This document shows positions 1 through 5,439 of a stretch of DNA of 7,308 bases, piece by piece. Numbering within the stretch: the first letter of the stretch is position 1; each line of letters opens with the position of its first letter. A program made the position numbers and the translations under genes. The notes under the pieces were generated by a model. That model worked only from the letters and a program-made list of their open reading frames with translations, had not been told where the DNA came from and did not search any database. Source of the stretch: Bacteroidota bacterium (GTDB taxonomy: Bacteria; Bacteroidota; Bacteroidia; Bacteroidales; VadinHA17); the NCBI GenBank assembly GCA_016868515.1, contig VGGM01000072.1, positions 1 to 7,308 on the forward strand, written 5' to 3'.

Positions 1-900
1 AGATTCTCGGAACTTGCTCTTTCCGTTTCGGGCTCATTACCTGCTGATCTCAGTGATTTTGCGGTTAAATATCTGGATGCATTCAATACCGGATTTCACT
101 ATGCTTTCTTTACTGCAGTTGGAGCAATGCTGATCTCTTTGGTGATTTTCCTGATCTCAAAGAAATCTCTTCCAACTCCTGCGAAGAAGACAACAGCGTC
201 AGGTATATCGAAAGAGGAAATCAGAATGGACGCAAAAGAGATCAAACAGAGATTATATGCTCTCTTTGCTGTCTTCGGTGTTGTTATTTTCTTCTGGTTC
301 TCGTTCCACCAGAACGGACTTACCCTTACAATGTTTGCAAAAGATTATACCCTCCTTGGGGGATTATTCTCCACAGTTGAGATATTCCAGTCCATAAACC
401 CGTTTATTGTTGTATTCCTTACACCTATAGTAATAATCTTCTTTGGTTTTCTGGCAAAAAGGGGACTCGAACCATCAACTCCCAGAAAAATCGCAATAGG
501 GATGGGAATAGCTGCACTTGCATTCGTGCTGATTGCTGTCGCTTCAATCGGAGCACCTTTATACAAGGATGTGGTAGCACAGGGAGGAATACCAGATATA
601 CAAAAGTATACTCCCTGGTTATTGTTCGGAGTCTATTTCATACTTACTGTAGCTGAGTTGTTTATATCACCCCTGGGGCTTTCATTTGTATCCAAGGTAG
701 CTCCGCCACACCTGCAGGGTTTGATGCAGGGTGGATGGTTATCAGCCACAGCTATCGGAAACTTCTCTTTATTCCTTGGCGCCATGATGTATGAGAATAT
801 CTCAATATCAGTAACATGGTCAGTATTCGTAATAGTTTGTCTGCTTTCGATGCTGACAATGTTATTTATGGTAAAATGGCTTGAAAGAGTAGCGAAATAA
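1..900 (+). CDS. Proton-coupled oligopeptide transporter (POT/PTR2 family), 5'-truncated
   Basis: The reading frame is open from base 1 to the TAA at 898-900. This gives 299 residues of an inner-membrane di/tripeptide:proton symporter (major facilitator superfamily). The N-terminal portion lies outside the window; POT proteins are usually about 450-550 residues, so roughly 200 are missing. Family marks, numbered in the visible fragment: NTGFHYAFF near 29-37; the TM7-like FWFSFHQNG at 98-106; QSINPFIVVFLTP at 130-142, matching the POT QSxNPxxxxxxxP pattern; and the TM10 signature AELFISPLGLSFVSKVAPP at about 218-236, followed by GLMQGGWLSATAIGN. Glu219 in that signature is the conserved POT acidic residue. 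Several hydrophobic helices follow, then a short basic tail (KWLERVAK). By eye the gene is more AT-rich than its downstream neighbours. It does not start at the first internal Met (base 127), because homology-like sequence precedes it. Family assignment is firm; substrate is inferred from the family. Confidence 0.93.
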   Translation, partial: RFSELALSVSGSLPADLSDFAVKYLDAFNTGFHYAFFTAVGAMLISLVIFLISKKSLPTPAKKTTASGISKEEIRMDAKEIKQRLYALFAVFGVVIFFWFSFHQNGLTLTMFAKDYTLLGGLFSTVEIFQSINPFIVVFLTPIVIIFFGFLAKRGLEPSTPRKIAIGMGIAALAFVLIAVASIGAPLYKDVVAQGGIPDIQKYTPWLLFGVYFILTVAELFISPLGLSFVSKVAPPHLQGLMQGGWLSATAIGNFSLFLGAMMYENISISVTWSVFVIVCLLSMLTMLFMVKWLERVAK

Positions 901-922
901 TTGATACCGCAATAGTACTATC

Positions 923-955
923 GAGAGGGTCTCTGTGTTGAGACCCTCTCTTTTT
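923..955 (+). terminator. Intrinsic terminator of the POT transporter gene
   Basis: A perfect 10-bp stem, GAGAGGGTCT (923-932) pairing with AGACCCTCTC (941-950), encloses an 8-nt loop and runs directly into TTTTT (951-955). It begins 22 nt after the POT stop codon. No T-run follows the hairpin on the minus strand, so it should act only for plus-strand transcription and would not end the convergent amidohydrolase transcript. Confidence 0.92.
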
Positions 956-1030
956 GATGCGGGATTAACGATTTAAGATTCTGTAAGGTGGGATGGGGTA
1001 TTAGGCACAGGGCTCAGGCGAAGCGAAGCG

Positions 1031-1057
1031 GAGTCCCGTACCGAAGGTCGGGAGCTC
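1031..1057. repeat. Imperfect GC-rich hairpin in convergent intergenic region
   Basis: GAGTCCCG (1031-1038) and ACC (1040-1042) pair with GGT (1046-1048) and CGGGAGCTC (1049-1057). This makes 11 base pairs, with T1039 and G1054 bulged and a GAA loop. A short GCGAA tandem (GGCGAAGCGAAGCGGAG, about 1018-1034) precedes it, and copies of the word GGGCTCA lie on both sides (1010-1016 and 1060-1066). No T-run follows in either direction, so a classic terminator is unlikely. It resembles the folded interspersed repeats found between Bacteroidota genes. Function is unknown. Confidence 0.5.
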
Positions 1058-1069
1058 AGGGCTCATTGA

Positions 1070-1101
1070 CATAGTGGCATAGTGGCATAATGCCGTAGTG
1101 G
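1070..1101. repeat. Period-8 tandem repeat (consensus C[A/G]TAGTGG), 4 units
   Basis: Four consecutive 8-bp units are visible: CATAGTGG (1070-1077), CATAGTGG (1078-1085), CATAATGC (1086-1093) and CGTAGTGG (1094-1101). The third unit joins its neighbours to form the 11-nt palindrome GGCATAATGCC (1084-1094). The same 8-bp word in the same phase recurs at 5247-5284, in the other convergent intergenic region of the window. Confidence 0.75.
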
Positions 1102-1115
1102 CAAAAAACGTCCCC

Positions 1116-1130
1116 TACGCCTTTTACGCC
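1116..1130 (-). repeat. 15-bp word shared with the other convergent intergenic region
   Basis: TACGCCTTTTACGCC here is the exact reverse complement of GGCGTAAAAGGCGTA at 5292-5306. Internally it is a 9-bp-period repeat of the word GGCGTA. It lies just 3' of the amidohydrolase stop codon and 14 nt from the period-8 array. Confidence 0.65.
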
Positions 1131-1136
1131 GGACAA

Positions 1137-2894
1137 TTATTTTTCGTATACGATCTTACCATCGACGATGGTAAGTATGATATTCATTTTGAGAATCTCT
1201 TTCGGGTCGCATTCAAGTATGTTGACGTCGCAAACTGCTATGTCGGCCAGCTTTCCCTTTGCTATTGAGCCCCTCACACCGCCGTCGAAAGCAGCAATGG
1301 CATTGTTGATGGTATATGCCCTGAGCGATTCCTCAACGGTTATTTTCTCTTCGGGAAACCAGCCCCCTTCGGGTTCATGGTTCAGGGTGGTGCGGTTTAC
1401 GGCGGCATGAATCAGGTTGCGGGGGTGCATAAGGTATTCGGCTGCCGAGGTTCCGGGCCAGTCTGACCCGAATGAGAGCATTGCCCCGTTATCAATAAGT
1501 GAGCGGAATGCATATGCACCCCGGCACCTCTCATAACCTATCCTCTCCTCCATCCAGCGCATATCGTCCGACACGTGATAGGGATTGACCTCGGCAATCA
1601 CATTCAGCTGGCGGAACCTCGGAAAATCGCCGGGCCGGATTACCTGAGCGTGGATAACCCTGAATCCTTCAAGATCACGTCCCAGATCGGTCATAAGCCT
1701 TTCGTAGGTATCGAGCATCAGCGAAACCCCCTTATCGCCTATTGCATGGACGTTGGAAACGAATCCTGCCTCATAACCGGTTTTAATAAGGTTGTACATC
1801 TTGTCCATATCGGGAACCTGCAGGGAAGGGTCGTTACTGGTATGTGTACGGTAATGTCCGTAGTTTTCAGGCTGGTCGGAGTATGGTTCAAAGAAAAGAG
1901 CGCCGTGAGTGCCCATTATTCCGTCGATATATCCTTTCAGGGCACCGAGGCGGAGGTAATTGTCGGGTTCTTTTGTAACCGGGTGAACCCCCATGGTAAA
2001 TCCCTGTTCCTTAAGTTCAGGAGCCCTTGAGAGGTCGGGACGCAGCCACACCCTGCAGGTAAGCTCGCCGCTCTCATTCAGCTTAACGAACCTGGCAGTC
2101 TGGGCCGGAGTGGCAATATCGTGGATCTCCGTTATCCCGGCAGCTGCCAGCGCCCTGAGGGCAGCCCTGTTCTCTTCGAGAAGTCTCTCCTCCGACTTGG
2201 GGGTTATGACCTTACGGATAGCTGAAATGGCAGGCGATCCCCTGTAAATCAGACCGGTGGGCTTCCCTGCCAGGTTCTTCTCCATCCCTTCCAGTGCCTT
2301 CTGATCGAGCCCGGCGGCCTTAAGTGCAGCCGTGTTTGCCAGATACATTGTGTTGTCGAAATTATTGAGCAGGCACGGATTGGAAGGGGTAATGTCGTCG
2401 ACAACCTCTTTCGAGGGTTTCCAGCGCTCAGGCTTCTTTTCGCCGGCAGAGGCGGCTCCGGGCGACCACTCTTCGTAGGCGCCCCAGAGTCCCCCCGTAA
2501 TCCATTCCCTCTCTCCCACTATCTCCACAACTCGGGCAACTTCGGTTCTGAGCCCTTCGTTATCAGATACCTTCATCAGGTTGGCATCGTTGATAAGGCT
2601 TCCGGCATTATTGAAATGCACATGCCCGTCAATAAATCCCGGTACTGCAAATGCACCCTGAAGGTCAATAACGCGTGTATCGGGTCCGGCGTCACGCGAG
2701 GCCCCGGTTCCCGAACTATAGACACCTGTAATAGTGTTACCGGTAATTGAAACAGAGCCGGCCCATGGCGCAGAGTTATCCATTGTGTAAACCCTGCCGT
2801 TGAGAAGAACTATATCGGCCGGTGTACGGCTGCACGACGAACTGATGATTATGGCAGCCAGCGCTGCAATTGTGATTTGCAGAATGCGGTTCAT
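1137..2894 (-). CDS. YtcJ-like amidohydrolase (Amidohydro_3 family), putative lipoprotein
   Basis: Metal-dependent amide or C-N hydrolase of the amidohydrolase superfamily, 585 residues from the chosen start. Motifs: an N-terminal beta region (DIVLLNGRVYTMDN), then PGFIDGHVHF with metal ligands His91 and His93; LKGYIDGIMG with Lys320 as likely carbamylated bridging lysine; HAIGD with His383; HAQ with His415; and GSDWP with Asp478 as likely catalytic acid. The C-terminus (LTIVDGKIVYEK) closes the composite beta domain as usual. The frame extends 18 residues upstream to 2948, but that leader (MFRRSFLNLL...) is followed by a second Met (2894) beginning a normal export signal: MNR, a hydrophobic stretch, then SSSC with Cys21. 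I therefore chose 2894. The lipobox is imperfect (Ser at -3), so lipidation is probable rather than certain. Family members hydrolyse N-formyl or other amides; the substrate here cannot be read from sequence. No clear minus-strand terminator follows. Confidence 0.9.
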   Translation of the reverse strand: MNRILQITIAALAAIIISSSCSRTPADIVLLNGRVYTMDNSAPWAGSVSITGNTITGVYSSGTGASRDAGPDTRVIDLQGAFAVPGFIDGHVHFNNAGSLINDANLMKVSDNEGLRTEVARVVEIVGEREWITGGLWGAYEEWSPGAASAGEKKPERWKPSKEVVDDITPSNPCLLNNFDNTMYLANTAALKAAGLDQKALEGMEKNLAGKPTGLIYRGSPAISAIRKVITPKSEERLLEENRAALRALAAAGITEIHDIATPAQTARFVKLNESGELTCRVWLRPDLSRAPELKEQGFTMGVHPVTKEPDNYLRLGALKGYIDGIMGTHGALFFEPYSDQPENYGHYRTHTSNDPSLQVPDMDKMYNLIKTGYEAGFVSNVHAIGDKGVSLMLDTYERLMTDLGRDLEGFRVIHAQVIRPGDFPRFRQLNVIAEVNPYHVSDDMRWMEERIGYERCRGAYAFRSLIDNGAMLSFGSDWPGTSAAEYLMHPRNLIHAAVNRTTLNHEPEGGWFPEEKITVEESLRAYTINNAIAAFDGGVRGSIAKGKLADIAVCDVNILECDPKEILKMNIILTIVDGKIVYEK

Positions 2895-2921
2895 GATTGT
2901 GGGTCTGTTTTGGTTCAGGAG

Positions 2922-2929
2922 TAAATTTA
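2922..2929 (-). promoter_or_regulatory. Possible -7 box of the amidohydrolase promoter
   Basis: TAAATTTA differs at one position from the Bacteroidota -7 consensus TAnnTTTG. It lies about 28 nt upstream of the chosen start at 2894 and inside the extended frame that would start at 2948, which mildly favours the shorter protein. No convincing TTTG -33 box is seen at the right distance, so this is weak. Confidence 0.2.
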
Positions 2930-3009
2930 AGAAAGAGCGACGGAACATACCCCGGTCTGATTCAGAAAATGCGGGAATTCAGCTGTAAAACATAATCTTA
3001 ATTGGCATG

Positions 3010-3025
3010 TGGCTGATTTCAGCCA
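3010..3025. promoter_or_regulatory. 16-bp palindrome between divergent genes, candidate operator
   Basis: TGGCTGA (3010-3016) and TCAGCCA (3019-3025) are perfect 7-bp inverted arms separated by TT. The site lies in the 173-bp region between the divergent amidohydrolase and TlpA-like genes and overlaps the position expected for the -33 element of the TlpA-like gene. An A-run follows at 3027-3034, so it is not a terminator on the plus strand; on the minus strand the corresponding T-run lies upstream of the hairpin. A regulator-binding site is inferred; no regulator gene is in the window. Confidence 0.35.
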
Positions 3026-3045
3026 GAAAAAAAATGCTATTATTG
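3017..3045 (+). promoter_or_regulatory. Candidate Bacteroidota-type promoter for the TlpA-like gene
   Basis: TATTATTG (3038-3045) matches the -7 consensus TAnnTTTG at all but one position. TTTC (3017-3020), 17 nt upstream, could serve as the -33 element (consensus TTTG). The predicted transcription start falls about 15-20 nt before the ATG at 3068, giving a short leader with no Shine-Dalgarno sequence. The -33 element sits within the 3010-3025 palindrome. Confidence 0.33.
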
Positions 3046-3067
3046 GGGTAAATTAAAGCAGACAGCA

Positions 3068-3580
3068 ATGAAAAAAGTATTTGCAGCAATAACCTTAATG
3101 CTAATTGCCATGGCAACTATTACAGCTCAGGAAGGTGACGGAACAATTCTTAAGAAGGGCGACAAAGCCCACCTCTTCAAAGCCACAACTATCGACGGAA
3201 CGGTTGTAGACCTTAACCAGATGAAGGGCAAGGTGGTAATGGTGATGTTCTTCGCCACATGGTGCGGCCCGTGCAATCTCGAGCTGCCGGTGCTTGAAAA
3301 GAACATCTGGAACAAGTACCGCGACAATAAGGATTTCGTGTTGCTGGTTATGGGCAGGGAACACGACGTAGCTGCACTTAAGGCTTTTGCAGTGACGAAG
3401 AAATTAAACCTCCCTTTTGCTCCCGATTTGAACCGCGAGGTTTTCTCAAAGTATGCCGAAAAGACTATTCCGCGAAATTATATTATCAACAAAGATGGGA
3501 TAATTGAATATAGCAGTATCGGCTATACACCAAATGACTTTAAAATGATGGAGGATTACCTGGCCTGGATGCTGAAGTAG
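3068..3580 (+). CDS. TlpA/ResA-like secreted thiol-disulfide oxidoreductase
   Basis: A 170-residue thioredoxin-fold protein, probably reducing or exchanging disulfides in the periplasm. The N-terminus (MKKVFAAITL...TITAQ) is a Sec signal peptide with likely cleavage near residues 20-21. The mature part begins with the redoxin/AhpC-TSA-type edge strand (GDKAHLFKATTIDGTVVDLNQ, about 31-51). It continues with KGKVVMVMFFATWCGPC, whose active-site cysteines are Cys66 and Cys69. The cis-proline loop TIP (Pro135) precedes NYIINKDGII. The length is normal for a single-domain TlpA-like protein; the long N-terminal domain of many Bacteroidota TlpA homologues is absent. It stands alone between a divergent amidohydrolase and a downstream M28 peptidase with its own apparent promoter, so no dedicated partner is evident. 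Cytochrome maturation (ResA/CcmG role) is possible, but no cytochrome genes are nearby. The ATG at 3068 is the only start that leaves an intact signal peptide. Confidence 0.92.
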   Translation: MKKVFAAITLMLIAMATITAQEGDGTILKKGDKAHLFKATTIDGTVVDLNQMKGKVVMVMFFATWCGPCNLELPVLEKNIWNKYRDNKDFVLLVMGREHDVAALKAFAVTKKLNLPFAPDLNREVFSKYAEKTIPRNYIINKDGIIEYSSIGYTPNDFKMMEDYLAWMLK

Positions 3581-3584
3581 GGTT

Positions 3585-3698
3585 GCGGGCTTCGCCCTCC
3601 GTAGCCCTGGCGAAGGAGGTTTGCGGGCTTCGCCCTCCGTAGCCCTGGCGAAGGAGGTTTGCGGGCTTCGCCCTCCGTAGCCCTGGCGAAGGAGGGTT
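3585..3698. repeat. Three tandem copies of a 38-bp GC-rich palindromic unit
   Basis: Units at 3585-3622, 3623-3660 and 3661-3698 start GCGGGCTTCGCC and end GGCGAAGGAGG plus two or three T. The first two are identical and the third differs at one base near its end. Each unit can fold: CTTCGCC pairs with GGCGAAG across a 12-nt loop, or alternatively CCTCC pairs with GGAGG. The array begins 4 nt after the TlpA stop codon, where no other terminator is seen. A 3' transcript-end or mRNA-protecting role is possible. There are no spacers, so it is not a CRISPR array. Confidence 0.9.
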
Positions 3699-3702
3699 CC
3701 AG

Positions 3703-3733
3703 GTTGAAGGTTGAGGGAAAGCATATTTATTTG
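3703..3733 (+). promoter_or_regulatory. Candidate promoter of the M28 peptidase gene
   Basis: TTTATTTG (3726-3733) matches TAnnTTTG except at the second base. GTTG (3703-3706), 19 nt upstream, is a possible -33 element close to TTTG. Transcription would start near 3740, about 25 nt before the ATG at 3764, giving an AT-rich leader (GATATATATATT) without a Shine-Dalgarno sequence. The -33 part lies immediately after the 38-bp repeat array. Confidence 0.33.
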
Positions 3734-3763
3734 CTACATAACTGACTAACAGATATATATATT

Positions 3764-5236
3764 ATGAGAAGGAGTCTATTTTTTCTGCTCGCATCAGTAA
3801 CCCTTTTATCAGCGATTACAGCCCAGCAAAGGCAGCAGATTGACCCGGTTGTTACTGCCATGCATACCATTTCGAGCCATGATCTGCTTGAATGGGTGGC
3901 CGAGCAGTGCGATGAAAAGTATGCCGGAAGGCTGACCGGAACCGCAGAATACCAGGACTGTGCCGAATGGCTGGCCGGTATGTTCAGCAAGTGGGGCCTG
4001 CAGCCTGCAGGTGACAATGGCACCTGGTTCCAGTGGTTCGATATTCCCTATACCCTGGTATATCCCGATTGCGGCGTGAGCCTTCACCTCGCTTCCGGCA
4101 AGGGAGGAACAATTCTCAAAAACTATAGATATGTAACCGAGTACATGCCAGGCTCGACAAGCGGCAACGGAGAGGTGACGGCTGAAGTGGTTTACGCCGG
4201 ATACGGAATCACTGCACCCGAACTGGGCTATGACGACTACGCCGGAATTGACGTGCGGGGGAAAATCATCCTTATTGAACCCGAGTCTCCTGTTTCGCCC
4301 AATGCCGGTGCCGAAAAGTTCAATCCATGGTTTGAGCACTCATTCCACCAGACCAAGCTTTTGAATGCAGTGAAGCACGGAGCGGTCGGCATGCTCTACA
4401 ACTACGGCCCGATCGCAAATCCGAACAACGCCTACCACAAGGATTTCATATACGTTCATGTAGCCGACTCAGTCGTTCGTGATGTTTTTGCAGGAACCGG
4501 AAAGGCCCACAGGGAGGTGGTGGCTTCAATCCGCGAAAAGCTAAAGCCTGCCTCTTTCACAACAGGAAAGAGAGTCACCATCAGGATGAGTACGGAACAC
4601 TTTCCCGATGGCAGAGGCACCAATATCATAGGGCTGCTGAAAGGCTCCGACCCGGAACTCAGCAAGGAAGTTATTATTATCGGAGCCCATCTCGACCATA
4701 TGGGTCTCTGCTACGAGCTGATTCCGGGGGCGAACGACAATGCATCGGCAGTGGCAGTGATGATGGGCGTAGCCAAAGCACTCACTGAAAACAATATAGA
4801 ACTCAAAAGGTCGGTACTTTTCCTCTCCTTCGGAGCCGAGGAACAGGGTATTGTGGGTGCAAAGGTCTATCTCAACAACCCGGTATTCCCGCTTGAGAAA
4901 AGTATCCTTCTGAATATGGACGGAGTGGGAATCGGAAACTCCATCGGAGCCAATGGCGGCAGAAACTATCCTGAAATATGGAAATATGTTGAGGAGGCCA
5001 ATGAGAAGTATATCCACAGGCCGTTGTCAACCAACTTCTTTGCCAACCTTGGCCGGCCCCGTCTTGACGCAGCAAGATTCCTTACCGCAGGAGTACCAAG
5101 CCTCAGTTTCTACACAAGCGGTTCAAGAAGCTACTACCATGTACCTGGCGACAATCTCGATATCATTAAGCCCGAGATAATGGAAGATATGGCGAAGCTG
5201 CTATTCCTGACGGTTGTAAGCCTTGGCAACAGATGA
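3764..5236 (+). CDS. Secreted M28-family zinc aminopeptidase with PA-like insert
   Basis: A 490-residue metallopeptidase, expected to remove N-terminal amino acids from peptides in the periplasm or outside the cell. Residues 1-20 (MRRSLFFLLASVTLLSAITA) form a Sec signal peptide. A protease-associated (PA) type insert spans roughly 100-280, including VVYAGYGITAPELGYDDYAG and VRGKIILIEP. The M28 catalytic domain supplies every co-catalytic di-zinc residue: His309 (GAHLDHMG), bridging Asp325 (GANDNAS), general base Glu359 and ligand Glu360 (SFGAEEQG), Asp386 (NMDGVG) and His459 (YYHVPGD). It therefore looks active, and the length is normal for a PA-containing M28 enzyme. There is no lipobox and no C-terminal Por-secretion-type domain, so periplasmic location is likeliest. 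It sits between a repeat array and a convergent sodium symporter. Known relatives include leucyl and glutamyl-type aminopeptidases; specificity cannot be read here. Confidence 0.94.
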   Translation: MRRSLFFLLASVTLLSAITAQQRQQIDPVVTAMHTISSHDLLEWVAEQCDEKYAGRLTGTAEYQDCAEWLAGMFSKWGLQPAGDNGTWFQWFDIPYTLVYPDCGVSLHLASGKGGTILKNYRYVTEYMPGSTSGNGEVTAEVVYAGYGITAPELGYDDYAGIDVRGKIILIEPESPVSPNAGAEKFNPWFEHSFHQTKLLNAVKHGAVGMLYNYGPIANPNNAYHKDFIYVHVADSVVRDVFAGTGKAHREVVASIREKLKPASFTTGKRVTIRMSTEHFPDGRGTNIIGLLKGSDPELSKEVIIIGAHLDHMGLCYELIPGANDNASAVAVMMGVAKALTENNIELKRSVLFLSFGAEEQGIVGAKVYLNNPVFPLEKSILLNMDGVGIGNSIGANGGRNYPEIWKYVEEANEKYIHRPLSTNFFANLGRPRLDAARFLTAGVPSLSFYTSGSRSYYHVPGDNLDIIKPEIMEDMAKLLFLTVVSLGNR

Positions 5237-5246
5237 ATAAATGGGA

Positions 5247-5284
5247 CGTAGTGACGTAATGTCTTATTGGCGTAGTGGCGTAGG
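5247..5284. repeat. Period-8 tandem repeat (consensus CGTAGTGG), about 4.5 units
   Basis: Units in phase: CGTAGTGA (5247-5254), CGTAATGT (5255-5262), CTTATTGG (5263-5270), CGTAGTGG (5271-5278) and a partial CGTAGG (5279-5284). This is the same 8-bp word and period as at 1070-1101. It starts 11 nt after the M28 stop codon and is followed by an A-run (5285-5290). Confidence 0.72.
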
Positions 5285-5291
5285 AAAAAAG

Positions 5292-5306
5292 GGCGTAAAA
5301 GGCGTA
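5292..5306 (+). repeat. 15-bp word GGCGTAAAAGGCGTA, inverted copy of 1116-1130
   Basis: An exact 15-base match, in inverted orientation, to the word at 1116-1130. In both places it lies within 15 nt of the period-8 array and between the 3' ends of convergent genes. Confidence 0.65.
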
Positions 5307-5316
5307 AAGGGTTGCG

Positions 5317-5358
5317 GGTTTACCTCGGCTGCCCCTCGGTGAGCTCGCCTGATAAACC
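5317..5358. repeat. 42-bp palindromic element bounded by GGTTTA/TAAACC
   Basis: Terminal inverted arms GGTTTA (5317-5322) and TAAACC (5353-5358) enclose GC-rich sequence. Inside is a 12-nt near-palindrome, GGTGAGCTCGCC (5338-5349), broken only by one G-T pair. The inside also carries a repeated CTCGG word. No T-run follows on either strand. It looks like a small mobile-type or interspersed palindrome rather than a terminator, but only this one copy is visible. Confidence 0.45.
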
Positions 5359-5421
5359 GGGCTCGGTTCGGGTTGCTGGTTGCTGAAGGTTGTAATGGCG
5401 TTGACCTACAAGGGCACACCG

Positions 5422-5435
5422 CATACCCCATACCC
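5422..5435. repeat. Short direct repeat CATACCC x2
   Basis: Two adjacent 7-bp copies of CATACCC (5422-5428 and 5429-5435), continued by CA, lie just 3' of the symporter stop codon. Read on the minus strand this is GGGTATGGGGTATG, similar to GGGATGGGGTATTA at 990-1003 in the other convergent region. No hairpin terminator for the symporter gene is recognisable here. Confidence 0.4.
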
Positions 5436-5439
5436 CAAT

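Noticed and set aside
1575..2030. 151-residue plus-strand open frame antisense to the amidohydrolase
   Set aside because: It is a shadow of a well-supported gene whose catalytic motifs are all in the other strand, and it carries no recognisable domain.
3585..3698. Short CRISPR array
   Set aside because: The 38-bp units abut directly with no spacers, so this is a plain tandem repeat; no cas gene is present.
3446..3724. 92-residue minus-strand open frame with a repeated GLRRAKPA / SFARATEGEARK pattern
   Set aside because: The repeated peptide is the translation of the three 38-bp DNA repeats, and the frame also overlaps the TlpA-like gene antisense. It is not evidence of a protein.
4541..5017. 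158-residue minus-strand open frame inside the M28 peptidase gene
   Set aside because: It lies over the zinc-ligand region of the peptidase and has no signal, domain or start context of its own.
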